Of a stretch of DNA of 64,000 nt, positions 57,348 through 64,000 are shown piece after piece. The DNA lies in contig JASANG010000988.1 of the NCBI GenBank assembly GCA_030248215.1, forward strand, positions 45,440-109,439, read 5' to 3'. The notes under the pieces were generated by a model. That model was not told where the DNA came from. It searched no databases and worked only from the letters and a program-made list of their open reading frames with translations. The position numbers and the translations under genes were made by a program. The first letter of the stretch is position 1, and every line of letters starts with the position of its first letter. This DNA comes from Enoplolaimus lenunculus. Lineage: Eukaryota; Nematoda; Enoplea; Enoplida; Thoracostomopsidae.

Positions 57348-57788
57348 TTATGGTGTTTCTTTTTGTCCGAATCGCCTGCGGTTATAATACCGCGTGGTTG
57401 GTGATCGTTCTGTTTTTTGGTGTTGTAAACGAGGGCTACGCCTCGGCTTTTTCGTTGCAGGAGCGTTTTGTGCGGTTTGAGTTATTAAATTACTTATAAG
57501 AGTGCGTCTTGTCCCCGGGCTTTGTTGGAGTTGTTTTTTTGGTTCAATTTTTTTAGGGCTATGACCCGGCAAACAAAATTTACTCCAATTTTTGTGGTTT
57601 GGTTTTCGTTTTCGTTTCAGATTTTCAGCTTTTTTATCCCAATTTTGAGAACGTTTTTTGAAAAGTTCTCTTCTGATTGATTTGTCACAGAAAGACGCAC
57701 TATTATTAAAATTATAATTATTATTATTGTTATTGTTGTAGTTGATGATGCTGCTGCTGTTGTTGGTGCTCTTAATACTATTACTCAT
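57348..57788 (-). CDS. Basic low-complexity protein of 146 residues, unknown
   Basis: ATG start. The N-terminal 35 residues are Ser/Asn-rich, with runs of Asn encoded by AAT/AAC repeats. The rest is strongly basic (KKAENLKRKRKPNHKN, KKPRRSPRLQ, RYYNRRRFGQ), as in nucleic-acid-binding or nuclear proteins. No domain is recognised. It lies beside the ~180-bp tandem array and upstream of, and divergent from, the compact genes at 58.8-62.3 kb, so it may belong to that virus-like cluster. Its reality rests on length and composition only. Confidence 0.4.
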   Translation of the reverse strand: MSNSIKSTNNSSSIINYNNNNNNNYNFNNSASFCDKSIRRELFKKRSQNWDKKAENLKRKRKPNHKNWSKFCLPGHSPKKIEPKKQLQQSPGTRRTLISNLITQTAQNAPATKKPRRSPRLQHQKTERSPTTRYYNRRRFGQKETP

Positions 57789-57889
57789 GTTACAATAATT
57801 TCTAAAGAATGTTATTAAAAAAATTACATGTTTTGGTCATTGGAATGTTTTAAAATACCTCACCAACTGTTCAGTTTTTCCAAAAACTG

Positions 57890-58700
57890 TTTTCTATGTG
57901 TTTTTCTAGCTTCGCATTTTTGATGGTACTAAAATGGCGTCATTTTTTGAGAGAAATAAAATAGTTTGCATTCTTGAGGGTAATTAAATCGGCTTCACAT
58001 TCTTTAGGGTAATTAACTAGCGTCAACTTTTTTAGGGTAATAAAATTGACATCATTTTAGAAAACTGGCCTTACATTTTTGAGGGTAGTAAAACCAGCGA
58101 CAGATTTTTGATGGTACTAAAATGGCGTCATTTGTTGAGAGAAATAAAATAGTTTGCATTCTTGAGGGTAATTAAATCGGCTTCACATTCTTTAGGGTAA
58201 TTAAGTAGCGTCACATTTTTTTAGAGTAATAAAATTGACATTTTAGAAAACTGGCCTTACATTTTTGAGGGTAGTAAAACCAGCGACAGACTTTGATGGT
58301 ACTAAAATGGCGTCATTTTTGAGAGAAATAAAATAGTTTGCATTCTTGAGGGTAATTAAATCGGCTTCACATTCTTTAGGGTAATTAAGCAGCGTCACAT
58401 TTTTTAGGGTAATAAAACTGACATCATTTTAGAAAACTGGCCTTGCATTTTTGTAGTAAATCTAGCGACAGATTTTTGAGGATAATTAAATGGCGTCATT
58501 TTTTGAGGTATTTTTGCATTTTTGAGGGTAATTAAATCGGCTTCACATTCTTTAGGGTAATTAAGTAGCGTCACATTTTTTAGGGTAATAAAATGACATC
58601 ATTTTAAAAACTGGCCTTGCATTTTTGTAGTAAATCTAGCGACAAATTTTTGAGGATAATTAAATGGCGTCACATTTTTGAGTGTTAAGTCGCACCACAT
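57890..58700. repeat. Tandem array of ~180-bp units
   Basis: About four to five units contain, in order, 'tggtactaaaatggcgtcat', 'gtttgcattcttgagggtaa', 'taaatcggcttcacattctt' and 'gaaaactggccttacatttt'. Each unit is itself made of diverged ~35-bp 'tttttgagggtaataaaa' subunits. No coding frame survives across it. Confidence 0.8.
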
Positions 58701-58728
58701 TTTATTAGATAATAAAAGTGACGTCATG

Positions 58729-58772
58729 ACATCATTTTCATTACTCGTAAGTCCAGCTCACAAGTATAAAAG
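58729..58772 (+). promoter_or_regulatory. Core promoter with CRE-like site and TATA box
   Basis: TGACGTCA (58729-58736) and TATAAAAG (58765-58772) lie 79 and 43 bases upstream of the likely ATG at 58815. The spacing suits a TATA-driven RNA polymerase II promoter. Confidence 0.6.
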
Positions 58773-58814
58773 GTGAGCAAAATTCGTAATTGTTCATTGT
58801 ACAACAATTTTAAA

Positions 58815-59111
58815 ATGAACATCAGAATTAGTGCACACCTCACTCGAACTCATATAGGCAGTGGTGTTCAAAAGGGTAAAAGCCGACTTTACAGCGGCTG
58901 GGAAGATAGAATTATTAGAACGTGCAAGCGATACCACGTACAACACAAAACTAGACATGGTGGAGTGATACGCTATCGCGAATTCCATGAAATAGTTGGT
59001 GAACGAGGTGATTTTTCTCAAGGTCGCATAATTGGTGTGGTAATGCGTAACAACGTTGCTATCACAGCAATGGTGTTCACAAGCAGGGTGGAGGTAGAAC
59101 GGCGACATTAA
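58815..59111 (+). CDS. Small basic protein (98 residues) of the virus-like cluster
   Basis: I chose the ATG at 58815 because it sits 43 bases after a TATAAAAG; an in-frame ATG at 58773 would overlap the promoter. The protein is basic (RIIRTCKRYHVQHKTRHGG) with a more regular second half (YREFHEIVGERGDFSQGRII, NNVAITAMVF). I recognise no domain. It shares a compact, TATA-led, apparently intronless layout with the next two + strand genes. That style is typical of DNA viruses and large virus-like transposons. Confidence 0.5.
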   Translation: MNIRISAHLTRTHIGSGVQKGKSRLYSGWEDRIIRTCKRYHVQHKTRHGGVIRYREFHEIVGERGDFSQGRIIGVVMRNNVAITAMVFTSRVEVERRH

Positions 59112-59302
59112 TTTTTGCAAACGTTGCTTATCCCAACAGCCCTTTTCAGGGCTATCTAACATATGTCACCATAAAATTCTGCTCTATCTGATTTATGAAT
59201 AAGGAACTACAACGCTACCAAATTTACGTTCATTAAGCTAAAAGCGATTAGCTAGATTTGTGCTTTATAAATGATTTCAAAAGGCTCCAAATAATATTTC
59301 CC

Positions 59303-59740
59303 TGTTACGTTTTGAAATGTAGTCTAAAAAATGGCGCTCCCGTTCTTTATTACCTTTGGTTTACATGTTGTTATGAGTCAATTATACGTCACATTTCTTG
59401 TTTAAAAAATGCAAACTGAATCTTTGAGGCTCCTGTATTAAGTAATTTATTATTTGATACTTTATTGTTCACGTTTATGACTAAGCCATTTTATCGTGCA
59501 TGTTTGTACATGCTAAAACCCAAGCCACATGTTTTACGATATTGTTCAAAACCCACGCCAAGTAATTAATTACAAAATTCCAGAAATGACATCACTTTTC
59601 TAGAAGTTTAACTGCGAGCTTTAATATCATTGGATAACAGATTGCACCTAGTTGCTCTGAAAACTATATAAACCCGCAAAAATTTGCGAAATTTTAATCA
59701 GTTTCATTTTCAACTAGTTAGATTGTTGCAAGCATCACAA
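59303..59740 (+). promoter_or_regulatory. Promoter module A (duplicated)
   Basis: It contains 'ccctgttacgttttgaa', 'gtgcatgtttgtacatgcta', 'cgccaagtaattaatta' and TATATAAA (59665-59672) followed by 'cccgcaaaaatttgcg'. The same order and wording recur at 60461-61060. It ends just before the ATG at 59746. Confidence 0.7.
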
Positions 59741-59745
59741 ACAAA

Positions 59746-60107
59746 ATGGGAATTCAAACAAGCCGTAACATTGGAATGTTGTGTTGTAACTCGCGTGAAG
59801 CAGATGATGTGGTGAAATTGGTTGAGGAACATTACATGAAGGAAGAAATAGTGTTTTGGAAGGAAAAAGTGAAAGAGTTTAAAAAACGTGTAATACAACT
59901 GGTGATTGGATTGATGGGGTTTCGGAATATGAAGAGAAATTGAAGGAATGTTTGATGTTTCGAAGAGAAGTTGTTGATATGGTGACATTTATTAACAATG
60001 AACTTAATCGTGGTAATACGTTTGTGAACGCAATGTTTCAATTATCGTTTAAAATGCCTATTGCATATTGCCTTCATAAAGAATATATTTGCACATTATT
60101 TATTTAA
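59746..60107 (+). CDS. Small gene of the virus-like cluster (MGIQTSRN...), fossil
   Basis: It starts at the ATG following promoter module A. The N-terminal part is cysteine-containing (IGMLCCNSREADDVVKLVEE) and then Lys/Glu-rich and probably helical. Coding-like sequence continues to about 60107, but not all in one frame, so it is probably broken once or spliced. No domain is recognised. 'aaaataaaaatgg' follows at about 60119. Confidence 0.45.
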
Positions 60108-60189
60108 TACTTGTTGTAAAATAAAAATGGCAAAAGCCAACTCATGCATATGTTTCATATGCAGTCTAGTAGATGGGTTGTTTTGTATT

Positions 60190-60417
60190 TTATTCATTAA
60201 AGCTATTCAATACAAGGTTATACAAACATTCTGAATATTCAATATTATATTTATCACAAATATTTTCAACTATATTCCTATTAATTCTTCTTTCATCAAG
60301 GCATCCTCCAAATACCATATGCGCCCATTGGCTTGGTTGGTCTAAGGTACACACCAAACACGGTTGTTCCAATTTATATCGTAATTCTCCTGCTACACGT
60401 TCTGCGTTTTGCTCCAT
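60190..60417 (-). CDS. Small cysteine-containing protein on the opposite strand
   Basis: 75 codons from an ATG; the frame stays open upstream for about 25 more codons. It has a CLVC...H pattern (QPCLVCTLDQPSQWAHM) that could bind metal, then a helical region. It is convergent with the 59.75-kb gene and divergent from the 61.09-kb gene, across promoter module B. Unknown function. Confidence 0.4.
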   Translation of the reverse strand: MEQNAERVAGELRYKLEQPCLVCTLDQPSQWAHMVFGGCLDERRINRNIVENICDKYNIEYSECLYNLVLNSFNE

Positions 60418-60460
60418 AATTTGTCGTTCAACAAAATTCTTTATGCTTTGTACATCTATC

Positions 60461-61060
60461 CCTGTTACGCTTTGAACTGAGTCAAAAATCGACGCTCTCG
60501 TTCTTTATTATATCTGCCAGTTGGTTTACAAGTTTTGGTGAGTCCATTATACGTCAGTTTTCTTGCTTGAAAAATGGAAAATGAATTTTTGTTTCAATTT
60601 ACAACTTTTATAATAAATTTTAAGTACTTGTAGTTACGTCATACTATATTCTGATTGGTTATTATTCACACGGAATGTTCTAGAGCTTTGTGCTGTAAAG
60701 CGATTTGATTGGTTGTTGCTGATGGCAGTCCTGCTAATTATTTATTTGATACTTTATTGTTCACGTTAATGACTACGTCATTTTCTCGTGCATGTTTGTA
60801 CATGCTAAAACCCAAGCCACGTGTTTTACGATATTGTTCAAAACCCACGCCAAGTAATTAATTATAAAATTTCAGAAATGACATCATTTTTCTAGAACTT
60901 TAACTGCGTGCTTTAATCTGATTGGAGAACTGCTTAAAAGACCTAACAAAGATTTTGAAGGATACCAAGATTTATCATGCTGCTAGCAACTCTGAAACCT
61001 ATATAAACCCGTAACATATTGAAAATTTCAATTAGTTTCATTTTGAAGAGTTACAGTTTT
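60461..61060 (+). promoter_or_regulatory. Promoter module B (duplicated)
   Basis: Paralogue of 59303-59740. It shares 'cgtgcatgtttgtacatgct' and 'cacgccaagtaattaatta', and has TATATAAA at 61000-61007. An extra ~140 bp, absent from module A, contains 'ctgattggttat' and 'ttgattggttgt' (CCAAT-box complements) and a 'gttacgtcat' site. It ends 30 bases before the zinc-finger gene. Confidence 0.7.
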
Positions 61061-61089
61061 GACACTCGTTTTACAAACGCTTAAAAGGA

Positions 61090-62250
61090 ATGGCTTTCAA
61101 GTGTGTTTATTGTACTAATTCCTATACGCGCAACGATCATTTGTTGAGACATATGGACTCGGTACATAGAGACAAACGTTTTGAATGTGCAATATGCCAA
61201 AGTTTATTTTCGAGAAAAGATAACCTGCGACGTCATATGAGGGGGCACCTTCAACCTCCTCGGTTAAAACTTGACAATATTAATGAACCTACCCTACCAC
61301 CACCTATATTTCCCGGTCAACAAGCAACAACAACGGCACCTAATAACTTTACTAGCAAACGACGAGCTGGTGATGGTGTACGACACTTGGTAAACAAACG
61401 ACGAGTACCTCAAGGTACAACGTCCGCACAGTGGAACACAAACAATAGTGAACAAGCGCATTCCAAAGTAGATGGTCATACAATGCCAAGGTGTTCAACA
61501 TTGATTAATCAGGTTGGTTTTGTTAAACTTTTAAAATGGAAAAAAGCATTAAAACGGTATTTGCAAAGTTATTATGCGGTACCCAAAAAACACATTGCAG
61601 ACATTTCAATATTTTTTGTAGACGTTAAGGAACTTTTACTAAAATTACTAAAACAACGAAAAGAACTGGGTATTAAGTTATGGATAAGCGTACAATGCAC
61701 TATGAAAAAATTAGATGACACGCAAATGACGTGTCTCTTTAATTCAAAGTCACATTCGATATTACCAGGATCAGATATAAGTATTCAGATAAGTAGTATT
61801 TTGTATGACGTTTTAAAAAAAATTGATGACTTTCAAGCAATGGGATCAGGGTGGGTTTTAGATAGTATAGGACACGCAGACATACACATTAGTAGATATA
61901 TGCCATTGAGAGGATCAACATATACACTTTTGCCCCTGTGGATAAGAAAGAAGCACGCAGTACTTAACATTCAGAATGAGGACAATAAGTGCTTTTTGTG
62001 GAGTGTGCTTGCATATTTACACAATAACAATAGGGAAGAACACGCTCATCGAGCATGTAAATATAAGCAATACGAAAATGAATTAGATATGACCAACATA
62101 GACTACCCAGTGAAATTGCTGGACATAGAAAAGTTTGAAGTAAATAATAAAATTGCTATAAACGTTTATGGGGTAGAGGAAACCACAATATACCCACTTT
62201 ACATTTCGAAAACCAAGTACCAACCCTGTAGGTGGCTATGCCACACTTAA
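61090..62250 (+). CDS. C2H2 zinc-finger protein resembling the N-terminal part of Polinton-type polymerase proteins, fossil fragment
   Basis: ATG 83 bases after TATATAAA. 386 codons. Two C2H2 fingers (CVYCTNSYTRNDHLLRHMDSVH, abbreviated CVYC...H...H, and CAICQSLFSRKDNLRRHM) occupy residues 4-54, followed by a Pro/Thr-rich linker. Residues ~140-380 then contain the blocks GSGWVLDSIGHADIHISRY, LLPLWIRKKHAVLNIQN, DNKCFLWSVLAYLHNN and IDYPVKLLDIEKFE. From memory, this zinc finger plus 'GSGW...NIQNxDNKCFLW...DYPV' arrangement occurs at the N-terminus of long animal proteins linked to protein-primed family-B DNA polymerases of Polinton/adintovirus-like elements. The polymerase part is not present here, so this is a broken piece of such an element. 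Family assignment is moderate. Confidence 0.6.
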   Translation: MAFKCVYCTNSYTRNDHLLRHMDSVHRDKRFECAICQSLFSRKDNLRRHMRGHLQPPRLKLDNINEPTLPPPIFPGQQATTTAPNNFTSKRRAGDGVRHLVNKRRVPQGTTSAQWNTNNSEQAHSKVDGHTMPRCSTLINQVGFVKLLKWKKALKRYLQSYYAVPKKHIADISIFFVDVKELLLKLLKQRKELGIKLWISVQCTMKKLDDTQMTCLFNSKSHSILPGSDISIQISSILYDVLKKIDDFQAMGSGWVLDSIGHADIHISRYMPLRGSTYTLLPLWIRKKHAVLNIQNEDNKCFLWSVLAYLHNNNREEHAHRACKYKQYENELDMTNIDYPVKLLDIEKFEVNNKIAINVYGVEETTIYPLYISKTKYQPCRWLCHT

Positions 62251-62404
62251 ACCTATTTCAAACTAAAAACTAAAATATAAAATAAAACCTATATCAAAAC
62301 CACACCTTAAGGGAGTCCCTGGCTCCACCTAGTCTCTCTTAAAACTTAAGTTAGGCTTAGGCGTTGCTACAAGGCGTAAAAACGGGTAAATCTATGCTAT
62401 GGCG

Positions 62405-63434
62405 GCTGTGTCCGCAATGTAACTTACCTGGGGCCCTGCGTGGCCATTGAATAATGTTGTATAAATGTGACGGCTCAATTTGCGGTTAATGACTTAGCTA
62501 GTCTAAGTCATCATGTCGTGAGTGTCCGACATGATTGGTGGATTATTGTTGTTGTTGTTATGGTTGTGTGGGTGTACCGGATTGGAACCGGGTGATTGGC
62601 TCTGGACCTCAACCGCAACGCGGACACCCAATTGTGGGTGTCGGCAGAAATGCAAATGAGGTCGAGGTGCAAACAGGGGTAGCCAGGACCGGAATCATTC
62701 TGAATCTTGAGCTAGTACTGAACGGTTGCGTTTTATTTTTGGTGCACTACACATATTCTTACTGGTTACGGTTGCGTTAAGTTTTACGGTTGGATTGTGA
62801 GCGAGACTTGGGTAAGTAGGATTTAACGGATTTAAGTTAAGAATAGTCACGGAGGCGTGCAGTATGTGAAGGAATTACGGCGTTACGGATTTAATCGGCA
62901 TTGCGCAAGGCGCAGAATTTACCCAGTATCGGATACTGGTATCATGTGCTAAAGGAACTTGGGGTATTAAAGGAGAACCTGGGGAAAAGTAGACTAATAA
63001 ATCTAACGGGGTTAGATTTATTATTCTACAACGGATTGGGCCAAATCTAACGGGGTTAGATTGGTCGGAAATTTGGTGTAACTCTAACGGGGTTAGAGTA
63101 CACGGTTTAACGGAGTGTAATTCTAACGGGGTTAGAATTGCACGAATTCTGGAAGACGGTAAAAGTATTGGGTACGGTAAAGCCAGTGGCTGGATTAAAC
63201 CAGATTCAGACGTCGGCTTTAAGGATTCCGGCTCGGGTTGCCAGTTAAATTGCATAACCTGTAATTTGCTGGTGTTAATATTGGATATTTTGTGTTATAC
63301 GGGTTTCGGGTTGGGATTTTCAATAAATATTTACCGGCCGCGTTTACTAAATCAGAGCGATAAGCATACATCGAGGAAAGAACATAACAGGCGATACAGG
63401 GTACAGGCTTAAGTCAAAATCACGAACTTCTCAC
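62405..63434 (+). mobile_element. Possible left LTR of an element cut by the window edge
   Basis: A TATAAA at about 62460, AATAAA near 63321 and an end 'aacttctcaca' directly followed by 'tggtgaccacgacggtct', which has the look of a primer site for a tRNA with a ...GTCACCA 3' end, perhaps tRNA-Arg. The left boundary is uncertain. Around 63005-63150 there are four palindromic 'ctaacggggttaga' units. BEL/Pao or another LTR family is possible. No coding domain is visible before the window ends. Confidence 0.3.
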
Positions 63435-63589
63435 ATGGTGACCACGACGGTCTCGATGCTGATTTAGTTGGTGGTCGGTGTGAAAAGGAATAGTTGGAAA
63501 AAGGAGAAAGGAATTTCAGGAGAAACAAGAAAAAGGCTGTTATTGGAAACACAGGATCTGAACGATCGTGTTGTGGAAAATAACAGGGA

Positions 63590-64000
63590 GTACAGGCGGA
63601 AAAAGAAATTGGGCTGTGAGTATCTACTGCGCGAAAGGGCAACAGATACTGACATTACTGGATAGTACAGGCTGTGAATTAGTTCGACAGTTATACTTGG
63701 GGCTGTGCCGCAAGTACGTGGAACTGGTTCAGGAGTTAACGGATTGAAATCAGGCGGAAAAGGAAATTGGGCTGTGAGTAACTGCGCGAAAGGGCAACAG
63801 ATACTGACATTACTGGATAGTACAGGCTGTGAATTAGTTCGACAGTTATACTTGGGGCTGTGCCGCAAGTACGTGGAACTGGTTCAGGAGTTAACGGATT
63901 GAAATCAGGCGGAAAAGGAAATCGGGCTGTGAGTATCTACTGCGCGAAAGGGCAACAGATACTGACATTACTGGATAGTACAGGCTGTGAATTAGTTCGA
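63590..64000 (+). repeat. ~158-bp tandem repeat running off the window
   Basis: The block starting 'gggctgtgagta' recurs at 63611, 63769 and 63924 (spacings 158 and 155), with almost no divergence. Each unit includes 'gaaagggcaacagatactga' and 'acttggggctgtgccgcaag'. It continues past base 64000. The first unit is preceded by a Lys/Arg-rich open frame. Confidence 0.85.

Noticed and set aside
62875-63255. Pro/Leu-rich minus-strand open frame with 'LTPLEL' repeats
   Set aside because: Antisense reading of the palindromic 'ctaacggggttaga' boxes in the putative LTR.

Overview
The window comes from an AT-rich, intron-containing animal genome. It holds three recognisable host genes: an olfactomedin-domain gene, a two-pore-domain K+ channel and a synaptophysin-family gene. 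Many dispersed repeats carry degenerate hexamers of the GGCTTA/TTAGGC type, which is the nematode telomere unit. An invertebrate, possibly a nematode, is therefore my best guess; the taxon is inference only.

Layout. 0-4.4 kb: AT-rich DNA with one fold-back repeat. 4.5-6.3 kb (+): 3' exons of an olfactomedin-domain gene. 6.6-7.1 kb: a hAT-like non-autonomous element with an 8-bp target duplication. 8.3-10.2 kb (-): two exons of a K2P channel, with a TA-flanked miniature element inside its intron. 11-28.4 kb: a repeat field with five copies of that miniature element, one of them split by a 4.2-kb Ty3/Gypsy (Mag-like) fossil with a 5-bp target duplication, plus minisatellites and TTAGGC-like clusters. 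28.5-45.5 kb (-): a very large LTR element. 45.7-49 kb: miniature inverted-repeat elements and microsatellites. 49.07-53.65 kb (+): an eight-exon synaptophysin-family gene. 54-57.3 kb: repeats, including a TTA-flanked inverted-repeat element full of palindromes. 57.3-62.3 kb: a cluster of small compact genes with TATA boxes and a duplicated promoter module, ending in a zinc-finger protein that resembles the N-terminal part of proteins linked to Polinton-type DNA polymerases. 62.4-64 kb: probable start of another LTR element and a 158-bp tandem repeat that runs off the window.

The exciting object is the 28.5-45.5 kb LTR element. Its long terminal repeats, tRNA-Gln primer-binding site and polypurine tract enclose one uninterrupted reading frame in the order gag - env-like glycoprotein - protease - reverse transcriptase - RNase H - integrase. 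Downstream, in the same direction and inside the same LTRs, lie a superfamily-1 (UPF1/MOV10-type) RNA helicase and a NADAR (YbiA-type N-glycosidase) protein. Both the gene order (env between gag and pol) and the cargo (helicase plus NADAR) are unlike any LTR family I know. A second, partial unit of the same family sits in tandem on the upstream side and shares the middle LTR.
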